Below, in pieces: positions 51,006-59,697 of a stretch of 64,000 nt of DNA (positions are counted from its first letter, which is position 1; the number at the start of each line of letters is the position of its first letter). The translations under genes and the position numbers were made by a program. The stretch is from Methanosphaerula subterraneus (lineage in GTDB: Archaea; Halobacteriota; Methanomicrobia; Methanomicrobiales; Methanospirillaceae): assembly GCF_052055875.1 (NCBI RefSeq), contig NZ_CP170508.1, forward strand, positions 620,001-684,000. The letters are read 5' to 3'. The notes below the pieces were generated by a model. The model had not been told where the DNA came from and did no database searches. It was given only the letters and a program-made list of their open reading frames with translations.

Positions 51006-53866
51006 CGCCGCACCCCAGGAACAGGGATGAGGACGAGCAGACCAAGGAGATCGGGAGGGAGGTGCGGGGTCACAACCACCCGCTTGCTTATCCCGATCGA
51101 GCCCCGTATCCGCCGGTGGGCGCCCTGAAGCCTGGCCGCATGCTCCTGTGCTGCCTCTGCATGGGCATCAGCCAGGGCTGCTATCTCCTGGAGGGCGTTC
51201 CCGATCCGGTCACGCCGCTCCTCCGGGGTCACATTGTCGTTCGGTGCAACCCCCAGGAGGGCGAGCGCCTCGTCCTCAGACAACCAGTCGATCTCAGGCG
51301 GGTGGCCCTGGTACGCCCGGACCAGCACCTCCTCCGAGAGCAGGGGCGAGGCCCCCGCCACCTCGACGGTGCACCGGACCCGGAGCAGGTGGAGTACCGT
51401 CAGGCGGGAGACCGCTGCGGTCCGAATCACACCACACCGGGCCGCCGGCGACCCGATCGCCCCCACCATCGCCGATTCGAAGAGCGCTGTTGCGAGGGCT
51501 GTCACGACCGGATGGTTCCGGCCAAGCACGGATGCGCCTGACCGGGCAGGTACGGAGAACGCCACCCGGGTACTCTTTTCCTCGCCCAGGGCCGCCAGCA
51601 CCGGCTCAGGGAGCTGGTCAAGGGAGGAGAGGAGGACCGTCCCGTCGACCTGAACCTCCACCCGCCCCCCAAACCGCTGGACCGCATCGAGCACGAACGC
51701 ACGGACAGCCCCCGTGTCGCCAAGGACCTGGTCCGTCGCCGCCAGCTCGACCTCGACCTCCTCGGGCTTGATCCCCTTCTGGGCAAAGCGGGTCCGGCTC
51801 ACCTTCTCCCGGGCCGCCGCCGCGTCCCACTGCCGGTGGACCTCCATCACGGCAGCCCCGTCCTCGTTCGTCGGGTCTTCGACGAACGACGCAAGAGTCG
51901 TCTGTCGGGCTTTCGGCGGCTTGAAAAAGAGCGACCTGAGCACCGAATTCATCACCGTCTCCGACTCGACCGGCACCGGTACCGTCACCCCAAGCGTCCG
52001 CCGGATCTCTCCGGCCTTCCGGATCAGGACATCGAGGACGGCGATGTCGACCGGGTTGTCGCTTCCGTAGAGCTGGACCGCCTTCACCTCGCGGGCCACC
52101 TGGCCGAACCGGTCGACCCGTCCTTCCCGCTGTTCAAGCCGGTTCGGGTTCCACGGGAGGTCATAGTGGACGACCGCATCGAACCAACCCTGGAGGTTGA
52201 TCCCCTCCGAGAGGCAGTCGCTCGCCACCAGGATTCGCCGTTCAGTCTGCCCGAGGCCGGCGACGATCTCCCGACGTTCCTCCTCGGGCTGCTCGCCCGT
52301 CACCGCGACCACCCGGAGCCCTCGGTACTGCCGGGAGAGGGCTGTCTCCAGCCCGGCCGCCAGGTACTTTGCCGTTGCGATGTACCGGCACCAGAGGATC
52401 GGTGACCGCCCCTCGTCAAGGAGCTGCCGGACGATCCCGATCGCGGCCGCGAGCTTCGCGTCCTGCTTCGGGCCGGCCAGCCCCTCCGCGACCTTGACGA
52501 ACCGGGCGAGCGACCGCCGGCCGGAATCGCCGAGTTCCGCCCCGCCCTGCTCCATGATCGGACTCGGTGCCGCGTCCACGACCTCCTCATCCGTCGGCTC
52601 GTAGATGAAGGGGGCGAACTCATTCTTCTCATCCTCAACCATCTCCGCCCGTTTCAGGCCTGCCGCCGTCGCGAGGGCCGATGAGGCCGCCGCCGGGCTC
52701 GACATCACGCACCGGAGAAGGGCGAGCGCTGTCCAGTATCGGATCCGCCGGCTCCATCCGGTCATTGATTCCCCGGCCTTGACCAGTTCCTGCGAAAAGG
52801 CATACACCTCATCGAAGAGCGCCTGATACGCCGGCGTCAGTTTGTACGTCGTCTCCAGCGTAACCCGCTCAGGGAACGGCGTATCCTCTCCGAGCCAGTG
52901 GACGATATCCGCCCGTCGCCGCTGGACAAAGTGCCGGGCGAGCGATACCCGTTCCTCTTCCGTGGCCGTCGCGAGGTCGATGTTGGCAAAATCAGGCTTC
53001 AGGAGGCCAAGAAGGGACGAGAACGAGGTCCCGACCCCGCTGTGCGGTGTTGCGGTCAGGAGCACCAGGTGCCGATGGGGGTCGGCAGCGAGGGCCTTCA
53101 GGAGTGCATGTCGTTGCTGTTGCCCCTTCGACGACCCGGCCGGCTGTGCTGCACCATGTGCCTCGTCTACGATCACGAACGACGGGCAGTGGAGCAGGAA
53201 CGCCGCCCGGTTCCGGTCCGACTTCACGTAGTCGATCGAAACCACAATGAAAGGGTAGTATTGGTAGATCGACAGGTCACCCGAGAGAGGCAGCTCCCGT
53301 TCGAGGGCGCCGACCGTCCCGGACCGGATCACGACCGCCGGCAGGTGGAACTTCTCTTCGAGTTCCTGTCGCCACTGATCGCAGAGGTAGGGTGGACAGA
53401 GCACGCAGACCCGCCGGACCTCCCCACGGTCGACCATCTCACGGGCGATCAGGAGCGACTCGACGGTCTTTCCCACACCCACATCGTCTGCGATCAGGAG
53501 GCGAACCGGGTCGAGCCTGAGCCCCATCAGGAGCGGCACGAACTGGTACGGCCGCGGCCGTACCGATATCCGGCCAAGTGACCGGAACGGAGCCGCCCCA
53601 TCACGGAGTGAGAGTCGGGCTGCATCGAAGAGCAGCCGGACAGCGCCGGCATCTCCAGCCCCATCGACCGATGGAAGCGGGAACTGGGAAGGTACGACCT
53701 CCTCCAGCCCCAGGTCGACGAGCGACCTCGCTATCCCGGCGATCTCTGCCTCCGATCCCGCGAGCGGCCGAAGACGGATCAAACCGACGTCATCCGATGG
53801 CAGCACCACCCATTCACGGGAGCGGGCACGGACGATCGTTCCGATCCCGGCTTCGATATCAGTCAT
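51002..53866 (-). CDS. SNF2-family helicase (DrmD-like), 954 aa
   Basis: SNF2/RapA-type: motif I DDVGVGKTVES (about 128-138), motif II DEAH (about 236, in VIVDEAHGAAQP), motif III TATPHSG, motif V/VI LSEGINLQGWFDAVVHYDLPW and RLEQREGRVDRFGQ at about 550-585. The N-terminus starts with a small beta domain (GTIVRARSREWVVLP). The C-terminal third is DrmD-like, without nuclease motifs. It translocates on DNA using ATP; in DISARM such proteins help restrict phage DNA. Overlaps both neighbours by 4 nt. Confidence 0.85.
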   Translation of the reverse strand: MTDIEAGIGTIVRARSREWVVLPSDDVGLIRLRPLAGSEAEIAGIARSLVDLGLEEVVPSQFPLPSVDGAGDAGAVRLLFDAARLSLRDGAAPFRSLGRISVRPRPYQFVPLLMGLRLDPVRLLIADDVGVGKTVESLLIAREMVDRGEVRRVCVLCPPYLCDQWRQELEEKFHLPAVVIRSGTVGALERELPLSGDLSIYQYYPFIVVSIDYVKSDRNRAAFLLHCPSFVIVDEAHGAAQPAGSSKGQQQRHALLKALAADPHRHLVLLTATPHSGVGTSFSSLLGLLKPDFANIDLATATEEERVSLARHFVQRRRADIVHWLGEDTPFPERVTLETTYKLTPAYQALFDEVYAFSQELVKAGESMTGWSRRIRYWTALALLRCVMSSPAAASSALATAAGLKRAEMVEDEKNEFAPFIYEPTDEEVVDAAPSPIMEQGGAELGDSGRRSLARFVKVAEGLAGPKQDAKLAAAIGIVRQLLDEGRSPILWCRYIATAKYLAAGLETALSRQYRGLRVVAVTGEQPEEERREIVAGLGQTERRILVASDCLSEGINLQGWFDAVVHYDLPWNPNRLEQREGRVDRFGQVAREVKAVQLYGSDNPVDIAVLDVLIRKAGEIRRTLGVTVPVPVESETVMNSVLRSLFFKPPKARQTTLASFVEDPTNEDGAAVMEVHRQWDAAAAREKVSRTRFAQKGIKPEEVEVELAATDQVLGDTGAVRAFVLDAVQRFGGRVEVQVDGTVLLSSLDQLPEPVLAALGEEKSTRVAFSVPARSGASVLGRNHPVVTALATALFESAMVGAIGSPAARCGVIRTAAVSRLTVLHLLRVRCTVEVAGASPLLSEEVLVRAYQGHPPEIDWLSEDEALALLGVAPNDNVTPEERRDRIGNALQEIAALADAHAEAAQEHAARLQGAHRRIRGSIGISKRVVVTPHLPPDLLGLLVLIPVPGVRR

Positions 53867-56800
53867 AAAGTTCCCTGTCCGAAGATGTCGGAATGTCGCT
53901 TCACCTGTTCTTCAAGGTCCTCATCGTACCGGATCACAATCACCCGGTACCCGAGGTCGGAGAGATTCCGTCGCCGTTCCTGATCCTTCTCCCGGACACT
54001 GGCCGGGTCGTGCACCGACCCGTCGCAGAAGATGCAGACGTTCGGGGCATACTGGAAGTCCGCCTCGATGAAAGCTTCGGGTGGGTGCCAGCCGGCCTCA
54101 TCGGGGAGGCGGCGGTGGGTACTGTAGAGTTGTGCGAGGAACCGGCGTTCGAGCTCCGAGTCCTGGTCCGATCGGTCGACCAGCCATTCGTACTGCTCGT
54201 GGTAGTTTCTCGTCCCGGCCGATGAGAGCGTCGTCGAGCGGGCGAGCTGCTGGAGCAGCGGGCGAATCGCGTGCCGGTTCAGGCGGCGATAGTCCCGCTG
54301 ATTGACGTAGGAGAGGAGGCACTCGTAACAGGCCTGGGCGCAGGTCTCCGCATGAGTGTCGGTCCCGTCCGCGTCAAAGTGGCACCGTTCGAGTGCTGCC
54401 GTAGCGACATCGACCAGGGCCTTCGCGTCGAGGACCAGCCGTTTCAGTACGCCGGCACCGCCCTCCGAGGCCTCCCAGAAGAGGAGGGCTGCGTCCTTGT
54501 CAATCCCAATCCGGGTCGAGTCCACTTCCCGCTCGTCGAGCTGGAAGACCTGCTCGATCCCCCGCTGAAGGGCGTACTGGAGCGAGGCCTGGACCTCTTC
54601 CGTCCAGTCCGCAGGATCGCCGAGATAGGAGACACGGAGCAGATTCTCCGTCTCTGATACGAAGAGCTTTACCGCCTCAACGGTCTTCGCGTTCACCGGG
54701 GCCTGGTCCTGGTCTTCGGTCGGATCACTGACGAAATCTCCGCTGCCCATATCGACATAGAAGGTCTTTTCACGCTGGTTCCGCCAGCCGTGGTTGATCC
54801 GGTAGAGCTGTGCCGACTGCCCGTATTCGAGCCGGAGTAAGGGAGCCCCGCCCTCGGCCGACGTGGTTGCGGCGAGCACCCGACGCTCTCCCGTCCCCTC
54901 GGTATGGAAAGCGAAGTGGGTCGTGATCTCGAACCCCCGCCGGTCCCGCTCCTCCTCATCTGAGGTGATCCGTTTCTTCTGGCGGGCCGAAACGTTCGTC
55001 ATCTCCATAAGTGAGAGCAGTTCACTGTTCCCGCCATCGAAGGTCGTACCGCACTGGGCGCAGAGGTCGACGGTTTCGTTGTTGATGTAACCGCAGCTCT
55101 TGCAGACCTTTGCCCGTTTCTGGAGCGACGGGAAGCCCCCGGCCGGGGGCGTCAGCCGGGTGACCTTGAACTTCTGTCCCTCGTGATAGATGATCGAGCC
55201 CGGACCAAACTCTGTCAAGGCGAGCATTCGGGGTCGGGAGATGAACTCACCCTCGTTTCCTGCCTGGAGGAACGCCCGCAGAGGGATCCGGGGGAAGTTG
55301 TACCCTGGCAGAAACCCTTCTGAGGCCAGGTACCGGTAGGGGTAGAAATCCGTCTCGCTCCGTACCCCGCTCGCGTTGCAGAGCAGATCCTTCTGACGGC
55401 TCGCCTCATCGCGGAGTCGCATATGCTGCTTTTTGATGAACTTATCATGACAGGGCCGTCCGAGGAAGTCGGTCGCCTCGCGGTATTGCCTGTCCGCGGC
55501 CCGGTAGAGCTCGCGCCACCGGTTGAAGGCCCGATCGAACGCCCCGGGTGCCTCAGTCACCTCGCGGTGGAGCCAGCTCTCCGTATACCAGCCGTTCTCG
55601 ATCAGCTCGCTGCCGGCTGATGCCAGGACCTCACGGATCGCCTCGATGCATTTCTCCATCTTTGACGGATTCAGGTGAACCTGGGTCTGCTTGCTCTCGG
55701 TGAGCGGAAAGGAAGGATCTGTGAAGTCCAACAGTTCGTCGACCGAAGATCCGAGCCCGAGCCCGGTGAATGAAAGCCAGATCGCGTGAACATGGGCCCG
55801 GATCAGATCCTCGTTCCCGAGGTCGACACGGGGTGGGGCGACCGAGCCGGCCACGAGGTCCTTCCGGTGCAGGAAGAAGTACTGGTCATGCCCCGACATC
55901 GCCGAGCAATAGGTCATCACCAGCGCCGGATCACCATGCCGGCCTGCCCGTCCGGACCGCTGGGCATAGTTCGCCGGGGTCGGTGGGACGTTACGCATGT
56001 GGACGAGCCGGAGATCAGCGATATCAATTCCAAGCTCCATCGTCGGCGAGCAGAAGAGACAGGCCAGGGAACCTTCGCGGAACCGCCGCTCACGGTCCTG
56101 CCGGTTCTCATTCTTCACCTGAGCGGTATGCTCACGCCCCTCCACCCGCTTAAGTGTCGATGCGACCGATTGATAGAACTCCGTGAAGTAGGGGTTCTGC
56201 CGCCAGGTCTCCCGGTTGTCGAAACGCCCGCCCTGGACCCGCCGCGAGTAGAGGGGGTCCCGTTCAGGCTCCCCCTTCCCGGGCCGCCAGACCATCGCGG
56301 TTGACTCAAGGCGGACGGTCTCCGTCCCCTCGACACGTGTACGGTTAAGGATCCCCTCAGAGACGAGTTTGTCAATGATCTGGTTAACGAGGGGTGCGTA
56401 CTCTTCGTTGCGAAGTCCCTCGATCTGCCTGCTCAGGTACTGCCCGATCAGGGACCGCTTCTCCATACTCTTGAACTCCCGTATCCGAGGCTGGCCGGGC
56501 AGGACGGCATAGTTCGTCTTCGTGAGGTACTGCGCATCATGGACGTCTGGAATCCAGCGTGGGGCGAGTTGTTCGCTCCACTGCCGAAGTGCCTTCTGCT
56601 GGAACGCCTCATCGAAACTCTGGGTCCGGATGATCAGATTCCTGCGGAAGAAGTCGAGCAGGGTGGAGAGGATCCGCTCCCGCTTATCAGAAAAGTTGCT
56701 GGAGAAATGCGGTACGTCACGCCATTTGTCCTCGTCTCTACAGAGGTCTGCGAGGCCGGGGTAATCGAAGGTGAGTAGACCGCACTGCTCCAGGTTCGGC

Positions 56801-58962
56801 TGGACCACGCGCCACCCACGCTGAAGGTCCTCGTAGATCCGGTATTCGATCAGGGACTGGAACGCCTGCCATACGTCAGCTGCCCGTTTGCTCTCTGGCG
56901 AGAGCAACTGATTCTCGGCGATATCCGACAGCGTGAGGTCCATCGCGTCGAGCACCGAATGGGCGATGTTGTCGTATCTCAACACCTCCGGTGCGGCGAG
57001 GAGCGCTTTGTAGATGGCGCCGCGGAGGAATGAGACCTGGGTAAAGTCGTTGAAGTGACCGGCCTGCAGCGAGGCGTCCTGCCGGTTATCGGTGAATGAG
57101 AGGACCTTACGCGCCCCCTCCTCGATCGCGGCCTTGGGGGCCTGTTTGTACGCTGCGAGCGTGAGCACGGTCGTGGACGTTGACCGCCCCTCGGTCGCCA
57201 GCCCCGAGAGCTTCCGGAAGTCACTCCTTCCACTGTTCTTCATGTAGAACTCGCCACAGGTCTGGCAGAGGAGGAACGGTTTCGGCTGGTACCAGACCCT
57301 CACCCCGTCAGGAGAAGGGAGGCATTGGGCGCCGTCGGCGAAGGAACCGTCTGGCATCACCCAGAGTGGTTGGGGACGATTTTGCTGCCGTTCGCGCTTA
57401 ATTTTGCCGTTCCGGTCGAACCACTCAGCCGGCAAGGCGTCATTGGACCAGACATCGCCGTCGGATTCAAGGGCGAGCATCACGTAGCCACGCTCTCCGA
57501 GTTCATCGATTTCGTCGAAGTCGTCGGCGGGATAGAGGCGATGTTTTGTTTCGTCACGGATGACCGAGTAATACTCCTGTCCACAGACCCGGCAGAACTT
57601 CAGGGGGAAGAGGACCGTCCCCTCGGTACTGCCCGGGCGGTAATACTGCCCCTCCAGCGTGAGATAGCGCCGGTCCGCGTTTTCCATTGTCGCAAAGAGC
57701 GTCCGCCCCTGCGAAAAGAACTGGTGAAGTTTAAACCCGAAGAGCGGCGTGCCCCGTTCAGTGAGGAGTTCGCTCCCGGCCAGGAAGACCTCGTGCAGCC
57801 GGCTCCGGCACCGTTCGGGATCTTCCCCCGTAAGGGCAGCGAGCTGCTCGCTCCCCTCGGTCAGGCTGATCGGGACGTTTCGGCGGTAGATGCCGGCGGT
57901 GTCGCGTGAGATCCCGAAGGTGGACTCCATCCATGCCGTCAGCGGGTCACCGATCAGGTCCTCGTTCGTCGTCGGTGTCGACCGGTTGAGCGCCTCTATG
58001 AGTACCTCTGCTGTGGGCTCTCCGGGATAGGTCGCCGTCCGGAGCAGCGTCTCCTCAATCACCTGGTTGGGGCCGATCTCGACGCCGAAGAGAGTTGTGG
58101 CAAAGGAGCCGACGGTCGCACGCCGCTCTTCGGCCGTCATCTCCTTTCCTGCAACCATGGTCGCACTTGTACCAATGCAGAGTAGGTTTTTGTTCCCGCA
58201 GCGGTTCTGCAACCGCCGGATCAGCAGGGCCACGTCCGCCCCCTGTCGGCCCCGATAGGTGTGCAGTTCGTCGAGGACGAGGAACTCAATCCCAGCTGTT
58301 GCACTGTCCACGAACCGGTGCTCTTCAGGCCGGACGAGCATCAGTTCGAGCATCATGTAGTTCGTGAGCAGGATGTGTGGTGGGTTCTGCTGGATCGCCT
58401 GCTTGGCCTCGTCGTCCTCCTGACCTGTGTATTTCTTGAATGTCACCGGGCAGGGTTGGTGGAATCGATGCTCATACTGCTCGGCGAACCGGGTCAGCGC
58501 CTCATACTGTGAGTTGACGAGCGCGTTCATGGGATAGATGATGATCGCGCGGACACGTGGTTCCGCCGTCTTGCCTTTCAGGACCGCGTTGAAGATGGGG
58601 ATGAGATAGGTCAGGCTCTTCCCTGACCCGGTCCCGCTGGTCACGACGAACGGCCGGCCAGCGACTGCCTGCTCGATCGCTGCGACCTGGTGACGGTACA
58701 GGCGGAGCGATCGCCCCTCCCCGTCGCGGAAGATCTCTGCAATTCCCGGGTGAAGGAGGCCCGTTTTGACCAGTCCCTCGATCGTGTCGACAGATTCGTA
58801 CGATGGGTTGACCTGGATCAGGGCATCAGGCCAGAGCGAGTTGTGTTGTATCAGTTCCTCATCGACAAAGGAACGGATGCGGGGTTCCTCGAAGGTAAAG
58901 AAGCTCTGAACGTAATTCCGGTAATCCTGAATAATGCCATCATGCAGATCGAAGATACTCAT
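53863..58962 (-). CDS. DUF1998 helicase fused to a Vsr/DUF559-like nuclease, 1699 aa (DrmA-DrmB-like fusion)
   Basis: First gene of the operon. Walker A GTGSGKS (110-116), motif II DELH (231-234), GTSATM (264-269). The second RecA domain (GIDIADLRLVHMRN, QRSGRAGRHGDP, about 970-1010) is split from the first by an insert of about 650 residues with CxxC pairs at about 457 and 565. A zinc ribbon (CKSCGYIN...CAQCG, about 1290) and the DUF1998 cluster CAQACYECLLSY (about 1540), as in MrfA/YprA, follow. The C-terminal 70 residues (AFIEADFQYAPNVCIFCDGS then KDQERRRNLSDLGYRVIVIRY) have the Vsr/DUF559 pattern of a PD-(D/E)xK-like nuclease. In DISARM, DrmA (helicase) and DrmB (DUF1998) are separate and DrmC is a PLD nuclease; here all three kinds of function lie in one chain. 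Confidence 0.85.
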   Translation of the reverse strand: MSIFDLHDGIIQDYRNYVQSFFTFEEPRIRSFVDEELIQHNSLWPDALIQVNPSYESVDTIEGLVKTGLLHPGIAEIFRDGEGRSLRLYRHQVAAIEQAVAGRPFVVTSGTGSGKSLTYLIPIFNAVLKGKTAEPRVRAIIIYPMNALVNSQYEALTRFAEQYEHRFHQPCPVTFKKYTGQEDDEAKQAIQQNPPHILLTNYMMLELMLVRPEEHRFVDSATAGIEFLVLDELHTYRGRQGADVALLIRRLQNRCGNKNLLCIGTSATMVAGKEMTAEERRATVGSFATTLFGVEIGPNQVIEETLLRTATYPGEPTAEVLIEALNRSTPTTNEDLIGDPLTAWMESTFGISRDTAGIYRRNVPISLTEGSEQLAALTGEDPERCRSRLHEVFLAGSELLTERGTPLFGFKLHQFFSQGRTLFATMENADRRYLTLEGQYYRPGSTEGTVLFPLKFCRVCGQEYYSVIRDETKHRLYPADDFDEIDELGERGYVMLALESDGDVWSNDALPAEWFDRNGKIKRERQQNRPQPLWVMPDGSFADGAQCLPSPDGVRVWYQPKPFLLCQTCGEFYMKNSGRSDFRKLSGLATEGRSTSTTVLTLAAYKQAPKAAIEEGARKVLSFTDNRQDASLQAGHFNDFTQVSFLRGAIYKALLAAPEVLRYDNIAHSVLDAMDLTLSDIAENQLLSPESKRAADVWQAFQSLIEYRIYEDLQRGWRVVQPNLEQCGLLTFDYPGLADLCRDEDKWRDVPHFSSNFSDKRERILSTLLDFFRRNLIIRTQSFDEAFQQKALRQWSEQLAPRWIPDVHDAQYLTKTNYAVLPGQPRIREFKSMEKRSLIGQYLSRQIEGLRNEEYAPLVNQIIDKLVSEGILNRTRVEGTETVRLESTAMVWRPGKGEPERDPLYSRRVQGGRFDNRETWRQNPYFTEFYQSVASTLKRVEGREHTAQVKNENRQDRERRFREGSLACLFCSPTMELGIDIADLRLVHMRNVPPTPANYAQRSGRAGRHGDPALVMTYCSAMSGHDQYFFLHRKDLVAGSVAPPRVDLGNEDLIRAHVHAIWLSFTGLGLGSSVDELLDFTDPSFPLTESKQTQVHLNPSKMEKCIEAIREVLASAGSELIENGWYTESWLHREVTEAPGAFDRAFNRWRELYRAADRQYREATDFLGRPCHDKFIKKQHMRLRDEASRQKDLLCNASGVRSETDFYPYRYLASEGFLPGYNFPRIPLRAFLQAGNEGEFISRPRMLALTEFGPGSIIYHEGQKFKVTRLTPPAGGFPSLQKRAKVCKSCGYINNETVDLCAQCGTTFDGGNSELLSLMEMTNVSARQKKRITSDEEERDRRGFEITTHFAFHTEGTGERRVLAATTSAEGGAPLLRLEYGQSAQLYRINHGWRNQREKTFYVDMGSGDFVSDPTEDQDQAPVNAKTVEAVKLFVSETENLLRVSYLGDPADWTEEVQASLQYALQRGIEQVFQLDEREVDSTRIGIDKDAALLFWEASEGGAGVLKRLVLDAKALVDVATAALERCHFDADGTDTHAETCAQACYECLLSYVNQRDYRRLNRHAIRPLLQQLARSTTLSSAGTRNYHEQYEWLVDRSDQDSELERRFLAQLYSTHRRLPDEAGWHPPEAFIEADFQYAPNVCIFCDGSVHDPASVREKDQERRRNLSDLGYRVIVIRYDEDLEEQVKRHSDIFGQGTL

Positions 58963-59071
58963 CCTTCACCAATGATCGACAATTTGCGATGAGATGATAA
59001 AGGTCTTTATCTTTCTCTTTTTTAACGAAACAACCGTTACCGTCAGTAGGAATTCCGGAGGAATCAGTCAT
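58940..59071 (-). CDS. Small ORF overlapping the start of the operon, 43 aa
   Basis: MTDSSGIPTDGNGCFVKKEK then DKDLYHLIANCRSLVKDEYLRSA reads as genuine coding sequence and overlaps the helicase start by 23 nt. With the frame at 59143-59361 it may be the remnant or leader gene of the operon. No family recognised. Confidence 0.35.
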   Translation of the reverse strand: MTDSSGIPTDGNGCFVKKEKDKDLYHLIANCRSLVKDEYLRSA

Positions 59072-59142
59072 TGCAAGAGTCTCCAAGGGTCGGTGTTGAA
59101 GAATAAATTGGTAGACAGATGTTTTGAGCAAAATCGGAGACA

Positions 59143-59361
59143 CTATGTTTGATGAAAATCAAGTTGTTTCAGACAGATCATCCTCAAATATTGGTACCTG
59201 GTCAAGGAGATCAACAGATAATTCTCCCTCATAACCTTAAGAAAATGGTTCAATCGATTGTGAATATCATCCAAGTTTAAGCATTTCAACAGAGGCAAAA
59301 ATTCAATTATTGAAGCCGGAAAATCTCTCGACCAGGCGATCGCCTCCTCCACCTCAACCAC
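59143..59361 (-). CDS. Hypothetical helical protein, 72 aa (GTG start)
   Basis: A frame beginning GTG at 59361, nine bases past the primase stop, reads VEEAIAWSRDFPASIIEFLP, LKCLNLDDIHNRLNHFLKVM and so on, with AT-rich codon use and helical composition. No ribosome-binding site is obvious. It starts right at the end of the primase-3' repeat, so it may be a gene truncated by the recombination that joined the defence operon here. Confidence 0.4.
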   Translation of the reverse strand: MVEVEEAIAWSRDFPASIIEFLPLLKCLNLDDIHNRLNHFLKVMRENYLLISLTRYQYLRMICLKQLDFHQT

Positions 59362-59697
59362 AGCCGGCCCTACCGAATATCCACCTGCTCCCTCACCAGT
59401 TTCTCATAGCACACCGAGCAGATCGCGGTCCCGCTGCCGGCATGACTATACGCTGCCACCTGAAGCCCGCAGACCGAGCACCGCCCGAGCAGGCCGGCAT
59501 CGACCGGCTCGACCTCGTCGAGCGGGATCGCACCGGGCAGGATCTGGACAGCTGCCTGTTCGCGGGCCCGGGCCCGGTTGTAGCAGCCCCGGCAGATATG
59601 TCGGCTCCTCTCCTTCGGACCCCGGGCCTGCCGGGCCTGGTATCGTTCGGTGTAGTGCACCACCCGGCCACCACAGACCGGGCATGGCTCGATCAGG
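59357..59697 (-). repeat. Primase-helicase 3' end, copy 3 (the one within the full gene)
   Basis: This end of the intact primase-helicase gene is the source or homologue of the fragments at 37425-37788 and 41556-41911. Relative orientation: copies 1 and 2 on plus, this one on minus. Copies 1 and 3 also share GATATTCGGTAGGGCCGGCT after the stop. Confidence 0.85.
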
